The notes beneath the pieces were generated by a model that had not been told where the DNA came from, searched no databases, and worked only from the letters and a program-made list of their open reading frames with translations. From an uncultured Ruminococcus sp. (GTDB taxonomy: Bacteria > Bacillota > Clostridia > Lachnospirales > Lachnospiraceae): 64,000 bases of DNA. Each line of letters starts with the position of its first letter. Position 1 is the stretch's first letter. Below are positions 35,055 to 43,966 of the stretch, piece after piece. Location of the stretch: contig FMEL01000005.1 of assembly GCA_900066355.1 (NCBI GenBank), forward strand, positions 76,889 to 140,888, in the 5' to 3' direction. The position numbers and the translations under genes were made by a program.

Positions 35055-37505
35055 ATGAACCAGGAAATCACCAGACAGATCCGTGTCTATGGAATCGTGC
35101 AGGGGGTGGGATTCCGGCCGACAGTCAGCCGCCATGCGACTGCGAGGGGAATCCGTGGAAATGTCTGTAACAAAGGGCCTTATGTCGAAATCTATGCGCA
35201 GGGGTCCGAAGAAGCGGTAGAAGAATTTATTTCAGATATACAGAACCGGCCGCCGAAACGGGCTGCAATTTTGAAAATAAATGTAGAAAATATAGAAACG
35301 CCGGAGCAGTATACGCAGTTTGATATTATCGAAAGTGAGAAAACAAAAGGAGAGATTTTTGTTTCACCGGATATTGCAATCTGTGACGAATGTAAAGAAG
35401 AAATGTTTGATAAAAAGAATCGCAGATATCTGCATCCTTTTATCAACTGTACCTGCTGCGGACCGCGCCTTACCATTCTGGATTCATTGCCATATGACAG
35501 GGAACGTACCAGTATGAAAGAGTTTCCGATGTGCCCGGAATGTGCGGCGGAGTACCATGATCCGGCGACGAGAAGGTATGATGCACAGCCGGTATGCTGC
35601 AATGAATGCGGGCCGGAAGTTTACCTGATCGGACGCAAAGAACGTGGCAGAGATGCAATCACTTTTGCGAGAAAAACAATTGCAGAAGGCGGCGTTGTGG
35701 CAATCAAAGGAATCGGCGGTTTTCACCTCTGCTGTGATGCTTCAAATGAAGTGGCAGTCAGTCACCTGCGGGAGCTTAAACGTCGTCCGATGAAGCCTTT
35801 TGCAGTGATGGCCAAAAATCTGGAATCAGTAAAAAAAGAATGTGAAGTATCAGAAGAGCAGGCGAAAATTCTGGACGGACACCAAAAACCGATCCTTCTT
35901 CTGGATAAAAAGAAAACATCCGAAATTCTCTGTCCGTCGGTGGCTCCGGGGAATCCGAAAGTGGGTGTGATGCTTCCGTATGCACCGGTGCAGCTGCTGA
36001 TTTTTACATATGATGACGGAATCGAAATGCCGGAATTTCTGGTGATGACAAGTGGCAATACTTCCGGTGCACCAATTTGCAGAGATGATCAGGAAGCAGA
36101 ATCTGAACTGTCCGGTTTCTGTGACTGCATGTTATCTCATGACCGAAAAATTCGCATCCGGGCGGACGATTCCGTGATGGATTTTTATGAGGATAAACCA
36201 TATATGATCCGTCGTTCCAGAGGTTATGCACCACTTCCGTTCATGGTTTCCACACCATATCGGGGACAGGTGCTTGCCATCGGTGGAGAGCTTAAGAATT
36301 CTTTCTGCATAGGTGTGGATAACCGCTTTTATCCATCGCCATATGTGGGAGATCTGGAAGATTTGCGTACAGTCAAAGCACTTCGGGAAACGGTCGGAAG
36401 GCTTGAAACGCTTCTGGAAATACAGCCGGAACTCGTCTGCTGTGATATGCATCCAAAGTACAATTCCGTGATGGTGGCGGAAGAACTTGGACTTCCGGTC
36501 GTAAAAGTGCAGCACCATTATGCGCACATTCTTTCCTGTATGGCGGAAAATGACTGTGCGGAGCAGGTGATAGGAGTGTCTTTTGACGGAACCGGATATG
36601 GAACGGACGGAACTATCTGGGGCGGCGAGATTCTTCTGGCAGGTCTGCATAAATTTAAGCGAGTCGGAAGTGTTGTGCCATTTTTGCAGATTGGAGGAGA
36701 TGCATCCTCGAAGGAAGGATGGCGAATTGCGGTTTCATTGATTTACGGAATGACCGGCGACAGAGAAAAGGCTGCCGAAATAATAGAAAAGTTAGCGCTT
36801 TGTACGAAGCAGGAAGCAAACGTACAGTTTACCATGGCAGACCGTAAGATTAATGCTGTGATGTCAACAAGTGCCGGGCGGTTATTTGACGGAGTGAGTG
36901 CAATACTTGGAATCCGCAGGAAATCCACATTCGAAGGAGAAGCTTCGATGGCACTGGAATTTGCAGCGGAAGAGTACCAGAAAACATTACGTGAAAAGAG
37001 TACGCAGCAAATTTTGGAAACTGAAAAATATAGTTACCATAAAAAGAATACAGGTGTTCTCGTTGAAAATAAAAATCAGCCGGATATAGCAGATGAAATG
37101 TATCGAAAACAGACTGGGGACAGAACGATTCTTAACGATGAGCGACGAATTGTGGAAAGTGACCGGCTGCTGCTCAATACAGAATCCTTAATAAAAGAAC
37201 TCATGACTCGCTGTCTGAATGATGAAGATCCGGGCAGACTGGCATATTTTTTTCATCGGGAACTTGCTTATCAGATCATTGATGCATGCGTACAGATCAG
37301 GCAGCAGAATGGATGCAATAAAGTGGCATTGAGCGGCGGTGTTTTTCAGAACCGGCTGCTTCTGGAGCTGACAGATCATGGACTTAAAGATCAGGGATTT
37401 GAGGTGCTGAAACATCAGCTTGTGCCGCCAAATGACGGCGGAATCGCACTCGGACAGGCGGTGTATGCGATGGAATATTTGGAGAAAAACAAAGGGAGGC
37501 TTTAA
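35055..37505 (+). CDS. hypF: Carbamoyltransferase HypF
   Basis: An 816-residue enzyme that makes carbamoyl-adenylate and loads it on HypE for cyanide ligand synthesis. Domains in order: acylphosphatase (RVYGIVQGVGFRPT, residues 8-22), paired zinc fingers (CDECKEEM ... CTCCGP and CPECAAEY ... CNECGP), a YrdC-like domain (about 200-385), and a Kae1-like carbamoyltransferase domain with VQHHYAHILSC. It is somewhat longer than typical (about 750-780) owing to a polar insertion near residues 640-700. GGGAGTGA before the ATG at 35055 decides the start. It heads hypF-C-D-E directly after the first nitrogenase-like triplet. Confidence 0.93.
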   Translation: MNQEITRQIRVYGIVQGVGFRPTVSRHATARGIRGNVCNKGPYVEIYAQGSEEAVEEFISDIQNRPPKRAAILKINVENIETPEQYTQFDIIESEKTKGEIFVSPDIAICDECKEEMFDKKNRRYLHPFINCTCCGPRLTILDSLPYDRERTSMKEFPMCPECAAEYHDPATRRYDAQPVCCNECGPEVYLIGRKERGRDAITFARKTIAEGGVVAIKGIGGFHLCCDASNEVAVSHLRELKRRPMKPFAVMAKNLESVKKECEVSEEQAKILDGHQKPILLLDKKKTSEILCPSVAPGNPKVGVMLPYAPVQLLIFTYDDGIEMPEFLVMTSGNTSGAPICRDDQEAESELSGFCDCMLSHDRKIRIRADDSVMDFYEDKPYMIRRSRGYAPLPFMVSTPYRGQVLAIGGELKNSFCIGVDNRFYPSPYVGDLEDLRTVKALRETVGRLETLLEIQPELVCCDMHPKYNSVMVAEELGLPVVKVQHHYAHILSCMAENDCAEQVIGVSFDGTGYGTDGTIWGGEILLAGLHKFKRVGSVVPFLQIGGDASSKEGWRIAVSLIYGMTGDREKAAEIIEKLALCTKQEANVQFTMADRKINAVMSTSAGRLFDGVSAILGIRRKSTFEGEASMALEFAAEEYQKTLREKSTQQILETEKYSYHKKNTGVLVENKNQPDIADEMYRKQTGDRTILNDERRIVESDRLLLNTESLIKELMTRCLNDEDPGRLAYFFHRELAYQIIDACVQIRQQNGCNKVALSGGVFQNRLLLELTDHGLKDQGFEVLKHQLVPPNDGGIALGQAVYAMEYLEKNKGRL

Positions 37506-37506
37506 C

Positions 37507-37716
37507 ATGTGTGTTGGATTATCAGCAAAAGTTGTAAAAATAAGTGACGGAACAGCAGTAATAGATGCAGGCGGAGCAAAAAGAGAAGTTTCTGCACAGC
37601 TTCTCGAAGATCTGGAACCGGGTGATTATGTAATGGTTCATGCCGGCGTGGCAATCGCAAAAATCACAGAAGAAGATGATGACGAGACTGATCAGCTTAT
37701 GGAGGATCTGCTGTAA
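37507..37716 (+). CDS. hypC: Hydrogenase maturation chaperone HypC
   Basis: A 69-residue HypC/HupF protein with the essential N-terminal Cys2 (MCVGLSAKVV), the central GDYVMVHAGVAI motif and an acidic tail. HypC binds iron with HypD during Fe(CN)2CO assembly and carries it to the target enzyme, which makes the absent target notable. GGGAGG precedes the ATG. It begins two bases after the hypF stop, and its stop shares a base with the hypD start. Confidence 0.93.
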   Translation: MCVGLSAKVVKISDGTAVIDAGGAKREVSAQLLEDLEPGDYVMVHAGVAIAKITEEDDDETDQLMEDLL

Positions 37717-38768
37717 TGGAAGAAGAAAAAAAGAAAACAGCGCGGGAGATCATAGAAAATTATGATGGCCCGAAAGTACGAATCATGGAAGTGTGCGGGA
37801 CACATACACATGAAATTTTTCGTCTTGGAATCCGCAAACTTCTGCCACCTCAGGTCGAATTGATCTCGGGACCGGGCTGTCCTGTCTGTGTGACACCGGT
37901 CGGATTTATTGACGAAGCAATCTGGCTTGCACTGGAAAAAGGCGTGACGATCTGTACGTTTGGCGATCTGGTTCGTGTACCGGGGACGAAGATGAGCCTT
38001 GCAGGAGCAAGAGAAAAAGGAGCAAAGATACGCATCGTATATTCTCCGGCAGATGCAGAAAAATATGCATCAAAACATCCGGAGGAGCAGGTGGTTTTTC
38101 TTTCGGTGGGCTTTGAAACGACCACTCCGGCAGAGTGTCTTTCTGTAAAAAAAGCGAAGAAAGACGGGCTTATGAACTATTCACTTTTGATGGCAAACAA
38201 GACTATGCCACAGGCATATGAAGCCTTAAAAGGAAGTGCAGATATTTTCCTTTATCCGGGACATGTGAATGCAATAACAGGCACAGAACTCTGTGAGAAA
38301 CTGACAGAAGAAGGTGTCAGTGGTGTGGTTGCCGGATTTACAGCGAAGGAACTTCTCACCGCGCTGGCGGTTGCACTGGTGAAATTTCAGGAAGGAAAAC
38401 CGTTTTTTGTAAACTGCTATCCGAGAGTGGTAAAAGCAGAAGGAAGCCGGGAGGCGCAGCAGCTTACCGATGAAATGACCAAAGCCTGTGACAGTGAGTG
38501 GAGAGGACTGGGAATGATTCCGGGGTCAGGTGTCTGTCTGAAAGAAGATTGGAGTGCATTTGACGCGAGAAAGAAATATGATATTCCACCGATTCAGGGC
38601 AAGGCAAATCCGGCCTGTCGGTGTGGAGATGTCCTGCAGGGAAAATGTAAACCTTCGGACTGCAAAGTATTCGGAAAAGTCTGTACTCCGCAGCATCCGG
38701 TAGGGGCATGTATGGTTTCAAATGAAGGTGCATGCGCAGCGTATTACGCATATGGTGATAATAAATAA
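37716..38768 (+). CDS. hypD: Hydrogenase maturation protein HypD
   Basis: A 350-residue scaffold protein on which the Fe(CN)2CO unit is built. Conserved motifs are CGTHTHEI (27-34), GPGCPVCVTP, and the C-terminal [4Fe-4S] ligands (CRCGDVLQGKC and the following cysteines). All family landmarks are intact. It overlaps hypC by one base (TAATG). Confidence 0.94.
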   Translation: MEEEKKKTAREIIENYDGPKVRIMEVCGTHTHEIFRLGIRKLLPPQVELISGPGCPVCVTPVGFIDEAIWLALEKGVTICTFGDLVRVPGTKMSLAGAREKGAKIRIVYSPADAEKYASKHPEEQVVFLSVGFETTTPAECLSVKKAKKDGLMNYSLLMANKTMPQAYEALKGSADIFLYPGHVNAITGTELCEKLTEEGVSGVVAGFTAKELLTALAVALVKFQEGKPFFVNCYPRVVKAEGSREAQQLTDEMTKACDSEWRGLGMIPGSGVCLKEDWSAFDARKKYDIPPIQGKANPACRCGDVLQGKCKPSDCKVFGKVCTPQHPVGACMVSNEGACAAYYAYGDNK

Positions 38769-38865
38769 TATCAGCGTATTCCGAATGTTTGTAAGATTGC
38801 GAGAATTACGAAGTAATGAAGCACTCTGCAGATATGACTATATTACAAGAAAAGAGGATAATCCT

Positions 38866-39882
38866 ATGAGCGGTTTAAAAGATAAAACAGTAACGATGGC
38901 ACATGGAGCCGGTGGCCGTCAGACCTCCGAACTGATCGACAAGATTTTTGCAGCGCATTTTGCGAATCCGGATCTGACTGCAGATGATGCAGCGGTTTTG
39001 ATACCTCCGGCTGGGAAAATGGCTGTTTCTACAGATGGATTTATTGTTTCACCGGCATTTTTTCCGGGTGGAAACATCGGCAAACTTTCTGTTTGCGGAA
39101 CGGTAAATGACCTCGCATGTATGGGGGCAAAGCCGCTGTATCTGACCTGTGCGTTTGTCATTGAAGAGGGATTTTCGATGGAAAAACTGGAAGAAATCGC
39201 GGCTGCAATGGAAAAAACGGCCTCAGAGGCTGGTGTACATATTGTATCCGGTGATACGAAGGTTGCAGGTAAAGGACAGGTGGACGGTGTATTTATTACA
39301 ACGACCGGAATGGGGCAGATTGAAGATGGTGTGAAAGTAGGCGGAACGCTTGCACAGCCGGGAGATGCGATCATTGTGACCGGTGATGTGGGAAGACATG
39401 GATGCACGATTCTTCTTGCAAGAGAGGATTTCGGAATTGAAGCAGATGTCACGAGTGACTGCGCACCACTCTGGAAGACAGTTGAAGCCGTAATGAATAC
39501 GACACATGATCTGCATGTGATCCGGGATGCGACACGTGGCGGGGTCGGAACTGTTCTTTATGAGATTGCGGGACAGAGTAATGTCGGAATCAGACTGGAT
39601 GCAGCGTCTGTACCAGTAGCACCGGAGGTAAAAGGTGTCTGTGGAATGCTCGGACTGGAACCGCTTTATCTTGCCTGCGAAGGCCGTATGGTAATCATGG
39701 CACCAAAAGCTGAAGCAGACAAAATCGTCGAAGCACTCCGCCAGTGCCCGTACTCCAAAGATGCTGCAATCATCGGAGAAGTCACCGCGGATCAGCCGGG
39801 CAAAGTGGTCATGACCACCGAGATTGGAACTCAGGCACTGCTCCCACAGCCGGGAGGGGAGTTACTGCCACGTATCTGTTGA
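38866..39882 (+). CDS. hypE: Hydrogenase maturation protein HypE
   Basis: A 338-residue AIR-synthase-like enzyme that dehydrates its C-terminal thiocarboxamide to thiocyanate, the cyanide donor. The carbamoylated C-terminal cysteine is present (PRIC), and MAHGAGGRQTSELI is the typical start. AGAGGA precedes the ATG at 38866; upstream in-frame starts would overlap hypD without a site. It lies 97 bases after hypD, and no hypA or hypB follows. Confidence 0.94.
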   Translation: MSGLKDKTVTMAHGAGGRQTSELIDKIFAAHFANPDLTADDAAVLIPPAGKMAVSTDGFIVSPAFFPGGNIGKLSVCGTVNDLACMGAKPLYLTCAFVIEEGFSMEKLEEIAAAMEKTASEAGVHIVSGDTKVAGKGQVDGVFITTTGMGQIEDGVKVGGTLAQPGDAIIVTGDVGRHGCTILLAREDFGIEADVTSDCAPLWKTVEAVMNTTHDLHVIRDATRGGVGTVLYEIAGQSNVGIRLDAASVPVAPEVKGVCGMLGLEPLYLACEGRMVIMAPKAEADKIVEALRQCPYSKDAAIIGEVTADQPGKVVMTTEIGTQALLPQPGGELLPRIC

Positions 39883-39901
39883 TTTAAGAGTTTGCAAAAT
39901 A

Positions 39902-40115
39902 TATACATAGATAACTGCCTCGAGATGGAAAACTGGTTTCCTGACACACTGCGATTTCTGTTCGTTACGTGCGCTTATTTGCTGTCATTCGCGCAAACTC
40001 GGCTTCGCCTCAAACAGTGCGCTCGGTGACAGCAGCTAGCACATAACTCTCGACGAAATCTTCGTTTGCCGTCAGTTCAATCCAGTTTTCCACTCACGCA
40101 GTTTGCTATGTGACA
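39902..40115. repeat. Long imperfect hairpin between hypE and the second nitrogenase-like operon
   Basis: The 322-base gap 39883-40204 contains one nested inverted repeat of about 210 bases. Paired blocks from outside inward: ACATAG/CTATGT, AACTGC/GCAGTT, TGGAAAACTGG (39926-39936)/CCAGTTTTCCA (40082-40092), CTGAC/GTCAG, GATTTC/GAAATC, TTACGTGC/GCACATAA and TGCTGTCA/TGACAGCA, with a GGCTTCGCC hairpin at the tip. No coding frame is seen. It could be a non-autonomous mobile element (MITE) or a structured RNA separating the two operons. Confidence 0.75.
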
Positions 40116-40204
40116 TACAGTTGCTGTGGATCAAGGCAGGAAATATACTATTCTATTCAAGCAATATTTGAACTTTACAGTCTTATATACAAGGAGAATC
40201 TATT

Positions 40205-40477
40205 ATGGATACAAGAGTAGCAGTAATATCCATCATTGTCGAAGACAGCGATTCTATCGAAACCCTCAACCAGCTTCTTTATGATGCCCGCGATCACATC
40301 ATTGGCCGCATGGGCATCCCGTACCGCGAAAAAGGAATCAGCATCATCAGCATCGCCATTGATGCCTCACAGGATATCATCAGTGCTCTTTCCGGAAAGA
40401 TCGGCCGTTTGAAAGGCGTGTCCACCAAGACCGCATATTCCAATGTGATTACACATACGGAGGAAAAACATGATTAA
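40205..40477 (+). CDS. TM1266-family small protein (iron-only hydrogenase system putative regulator)
   Basis: A 90-residue ACT/NikR-like domain protein (RVAVISIIVEDSDSIETLNQ, then GRMGIPYREKGISIISIAID and GRLKGVSTKTAYS). It matches the TM1266 family, usually found near [FeFe]-hydrogenase maturation genes and called a putative regulator. AAGGAG precedes the ATG. Its 3' end overlaps the NifH-like gene by eight bases, so the two are translationally coupled. That association suggests a sensory or cofactor-binding role for the nitrogenase-like system. Confidence 0.8.
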   Translation: MDTRVAVISIIVEDSDSIETLNQLLYDARDHIIGRMGIPYREKGISIISIAIDASQDIISALSGKIGRLKGVSTKTAYSNVITHTEEKHD

Positions 40478-41237
40478 AATTGCAGTATACGGAAAAGGCG
40501 GAATCGGCAAATCTACCACCGTTTCCAACGTGGCAGCTGCCCTTGCCGAAAAGGGCATGACTGTGATGCAGATCGGCTGCGATCCGAAAGCTGATTCTAC
40601 GATTCAGCTGCGTCATGGCAGAGAAATGCGCACCGTACTCGATCTGTATAATGAAAAAAAACAGAATTTAAAATTAGAAGACATGACTACGACCGGGTAT
40701 CAGGGAGTGATCTGCGTGGAAGCAGGCGGCCCGACACCGGGACTTGGCTGTGCAGGACGAGGTATCATCACAGCTCTCGAAAAACTGAAAGAAACAGGCG
40801 CTTACGAGACCTATAAACCGGATATTGTCCTCTATGATGTTCTTGGTGATGTTGTCTGTGGTGGTTTTTCCATGCCGATGCGAAAAGGCTATGCAGACAA
40901 AGTCTTTATCATCACTTCCGGAGAAAATATGGCGATTCATGCCGGAGCAAACATCGCCATGGCGGTGCAGAATTTCAAAAATCGCGGCTATGCATCTCTT
41001 GGCGGCATTATTCTGAACCGGCGGAATGTCAAACGGGAAGAAGAAAAAGTGCAGGAACTGGCAGATGATTTTGAGACAACTGTTGTCGGAAAACTTACCA
41101 GAAGCGAATTGGTCACGGATGCGGAAGAGCAGGGAAAAACCCTGATGGAATGCTATCCGGACAGTGAGATGGCAGAGGAGTACCGTACACTGACAGAAAA
41201 TATCCTGAAAATCTGCAGGGAGGACGGGTTATGTTGA
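40470..41237 (+). CDS. NifH-like iron protein, set 2
   Basis: A 255-residue NifH-superfamily iron protein and paralogue of the set 1 gene. Walker A is GKGGIGKST at residues 8-16, and cluster ligands are C94 (GLGCAGRG) and C130 (DVVCGGF). It ends with CREDGLC, adding two C-terminal cysteines not seen in set 1. It overlaps the TM1266-like gene upstream and the D-type gene downstream. Distinct charged surfaces between the two iron proteins suggest each serves its own partner. Confidence 0.9.
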   Translation: MIKIAVYGKGGIGKSTTVSNVAAALAEKGMTVMQIGCDPKADSTIQLRHGREMRTVLDLYNEKKQNLKLEDMTTTGYQGVICVEAGGPTPGLGCAGRGIITALEKLKETGAYETYKPDIVLYDVLGDVVCGGFSMPMRKGYADKVFIITSGENMAIHAGANIAMAVQNFKNRGYASLGGIILNRRNVKREEEKVQELADDFETTVVGKLTRSELVTDAEEQGKTLMECYPDSEMAEEYRTLTENILKICREDGLC

Positions 41238-42634
41238 AACGAGTCGGTGGAGAAATAAATTCGGAAGGTGCAGTCACGACGATCGGTGAGGCTGAATTTC
41301 CTGTGCCGTTTCCGCCTGGTCTGGAATTTAATTCTCCGGTACATGGCAACTGGAATATTGTACATACCGGGATGCTGATGCCCGAGGCCATACAAATTTA
41401 TGTCTGTGCGGACAACTGTATGCGCGGGGTGGTGCTCACAGCGGCGGAAATGAATGCGGCAGACCGTTTTTCTTTTGTAATTATAGAAGAAGAAAATCTT
41501 CTGAACGGAAATCTCGAGGATGTTACAATCGAAGGTGTGACCGATGTTTTAAATAAAACAGAAGAAAAACCAAAAGCGGTATTACTCTTTACAGTATGTC
41601 TCCATCATTTTCTCGGATGTGATCTGGACAGGGTATACGAAGAACTGGAAAACCGTTTTCCGGAGATTATATTTGTACGTTGTTTTATGGACCCGATCAT
41701 GCAGAAACATGGGCTGACACCGGATCAGAAACTGCGAAAAGCATTATATGATCCGCTGGAAAAAAGGTCATCGGATGAAAAAGTCGTCACCCTTGTCGGA
41801 AATGATTTTGCACTGGATGAAACCTGCGATATCAAACGTCTGCTGAGATCCGGCGGATATACATTAAAAGAACTGACGGCCTGTACAAACTGGGAAGAGT
41901 ATCAGGAACTTGGCAGTGGAAAAATGTTGATTTCCTGCTATCCTCCGGCAAAGTACGGCGCAGAGATGCTGGCAGAACGATTACAGCGTACACATCTGTA
42001 TCTGCCGGGCAGTTTTGATTATGAAGAAATTAAAGAAGAGATCCGGACATTTGCAGAGGCAGTGAAAAATTCAGTCAGTAATGTAGAAAAAAATGACAAA
42101 GGAGCGATCCTGCGGAATACAGAAAACAGTATGAGTTTTGAAGATCTTGAAGCATTTTTTCAACAGGAGATTGTTCTTTGCGAAGATGCCCTTAAACACG
42201 CAAAATCCATCATCGGCAGAACTCCGATCGCGTTGGATTATCTTTATCATCCGAGACCGCTCGGACTGGCAAAACTTCTTCTTACACATGATTTTAACGT
42301 GACTACGATCTATCTTGACAGTATCAGTGCGGAGGAAAAAGAAGCTTTTGACTGGCTGAAGGTGAACTGTCCGAATCTCGAATTACGCGCTACGATTCAT
42401 CCGAAGATGCGTGTTCTCCCGAGAGAAAATGAGGGAAAAATCCTTGCCATCGGACAGAAAGCAGCGTGGTTTACGGGGAGCAGAAATTTTGTCAATATGG
42501 TGCAGGGCGGCGGTTTATGGGGATTTGACGGAATCCGCAGGACAGCGGAACTGATGACAGAAGCGTTTCTTGAAGAAAAAGATACGGAAGATTTGGTTGT
42601 ACGTAAAGGATGGGGGTGCGAAAGCTGCATATGA
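41231..42634 (+). CDS. Nitrogenase component 1-like protein, D-type, set 2
   Basis: A 467-residue NifD/K-superfamily protein. Possible Fe-S ligands are C59 and C63 (YVCADNCMRG) and C123 and C130 (FTVCLHHFLGCDLD), plus a C-terminal GWGCESCI. This pattern differs from set 1, where adjacent C69-C70 are found, so the two sets may hold different clusters. The family end motif appears as LWGFDGIRRTAELM. The start overlaps the H-type gene by seven bases, and the stop overlaps the K-type start (ATGA). Confidence 0.83.
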   Translation: MLKRVGGEINSEGAVTTIGEAEFPVPFPPGLEFNSPVHGNWNIVHTGMLMPEAIQIYVCADNCMRGVVLTAAEMNAADRFSFVIIEEENLLNGNLEDVTIEGVTDVLNKTEEKPKAVLLFTVCLHHFLGCDLDRVYEELENRFPEIIFVRCFMDPIMQKHGLTPDQKLRKALYDPLEKRSSDEKVVTLVGNDFALDETCDIKRLLRSGGYTLKELTACTNWEEYQELGSGKMLISCYPPAKYGAEMLAERLQRTHLYLPGSFDYEEIKEEIRTFAEAVKNSVSNVEKNDKGAILRNTENSMSFEDLEAFFQQEIVLCEDALKHAKSIIGRTPIALDYLYHPRPLGLAKLLLTHDFNVTTIYLDSISAEEKEAFDWLKVNCPNLELRATIHPKMRVLPRENEGKILAIGQKAAWFTGSRNFVNMVQGGGLWGFDGIRRTAELMTEAFLEEKDTEDLVVRKGWGCESCI

Positions 42635-43857
42635 GACAGGCATATCGAATCATACCGGTTTATACAGCGGATGTTTCCGGAGTGTGTTCCGCACTCTACG
42701 AGCTTGGCGGCATGGTAGTCATGCACGATCCGTCAGGATGTAATTCTACTTACAATACCCACGATGAGATCCGCTGGTACGAACAGGACAGCCTGATCTA
42801 CATTTCCGGACTGACTGAGATCGATGCTGTGATGGGGAACGATGCAAAATTTATCCGTGACATTGAGGAGACGGCAAAAGAACTGCATCCAAAATTTATT
42901 GCGCTGGCAGGTTCGCCGATTCCGTTTATGAATGGCACGGATTTTCCTGCGATTGCACAGGTAATTGAGAAAGAGACAGGAATCCCGGCATTTGCAATCC
43001 CGACAAACGGGATGCATGATTATACGTATGGCGCCGGACTTGCCCTTGCGAAGCTTGCGGAACGTTTTGTACAACCAATTGGCGCAACAAAAGTAACAGG
43101 TGCAACAAGAACTGACATCTCTGATGTAACATCAACAGATAGATTTTTCCACACACTCAATCTTCTCGGAGTTACCCCTCTGGACTTCGGCCCACAGCAA
43201 AACGCAGACTGCATGAAACAAAATCTCGCAAAGCACGGATGGCAGGTAATATCGACCTGGGCAATGGGAGATTCGCTGGAAAACATAAGTCATGCGGCAG
43301 AAGCAGAAGTCAATCTTGTCGTATCATCTGTGGGACTGGAGACTGCAAAAATATTAAAAGATAAATTCGGCACACCATATGTTATCGGCACACCGGTTGG
43401 TGATTTTACAGAAGATCTTGTAATGGCACTGGAACATGTGACGAAAAATACAGAGAAAAAATTATCTGAGGAAGAATCCGCATCAGTTTGTCAGGACGAA
43501 TCGGAGATTCCATATCTTCAGAATCGTCTGTCTGAACCACAGGAAATCACGCTGATCGGAGAGGCAGTAACGATGGGATCACTGGCAGCTGCAATCGAAA
43601 AGAAATACCATAAAGCCGTCCGCGTGATATGTCCGCTGGAGACAAATACGGGACTTCTTGCCCTGAATGACCGTGTCACAAAAGGTGAGGAAGAAGTACA
43701 GGAACTTTTAAAAGATGCAAGGATTATCATTGCGGATCCACTGTACAGACCAATCTGTCCGAAGAGCAGCAGTTTTTATGAATTCCCGCATATCGCTTTC
43801 TCGGGAAGAATCTTTTTGCGCGGTATAAAAGAAGGAAAATATCTGTCAGAAATATAG
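42631..43857 (+). CDS. Nitrogenase component 1-like protein, K-type, set 2
   Basis: A 408-residue NifK-like protein. C19 and C37 (HDPSGCNST) occupy the N-terminal ligand region, and the later TGATRTDISDVTSTDRFFHTL segment is typical of superfamily K proteins. It is a clear paralogue of the set 1 K-type protein but has an extra C-terminal portion with CPLETNTGLLALNDRV. The ATG at 42631 is in an ATGA overlap with the D-type stop; an ATG at 42610 would add seven residues. It is the last gene of the unit. Confidence 0.83.
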   Translation: MRQAYRIIPVYTADVSGVCSALYELGGMVVMHDPSGCNSTYNTHDEIRWYEQDSLIYISGLTEIDAVMGNDAKFIRDIEETAKELHPKFIALAGSPIPFMNGTDFPAIAQVIEKETGIPAFAIPTNGMHDYTYGAGLALAKLAERFVQPIGATKVTGATRTDISDVTSTDRFFHTLNLLGVTPLDFGPQQNADCMKQNLAKHGWQVISTWAMGDSLENISHAAEAEVNLVVSSVGLETAKILKDKFGTPYVIGTPVGDFTEDLVMALEHVTKNTEKKLSEEESASVCQDESEIPYLQNRLSEPQEITLIGEAVTMGSLAAAIEKKYHKAVRVICPLETNTGLLALNDRVTKGEEEVQELLKDARIIIADPLYRPICPKSSSFYEFPHIAFSGRIFLRGIKEGKYLSEI

Positions 43858-43909
43858 TGTGAACAGTAACTGTGAAATCACGAAAAAACCATGAAAAACG
43901 TGATTGGCA

Positions 43910-43938
43910 TTGACGCATTTTTCGTTCGGTGCTAAGAT
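43910..43938 (+). promoter_or_regulatory. Promoter of ridA
   Basis: TTGACG (43910-43915) and TAAGAT (43933-43938) are 17 bases apart, about 28 bases before the start codon. A half copy of the GTGAACAGTAAC repeat lies just upstream, near 43859-43870. Confidence 0.75.
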
Positions 43939-43966
43939 GAGAAAAATGAAAAATGGAGGATTAATC

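Noticed and set aside
35055..39882. [NiFe]-hydrogenase operon
   Set aside because: Only hypF, C, D and E are present; there is no hypA, hypB, structural subunit or maturation protease within the window.
31890..43857. True nitrogen-fixation (nif) operon
   Set aside because: No nifE, nifN or nifB is present, and the D/K-like proteins are short with non-canonical cysteine spacing.
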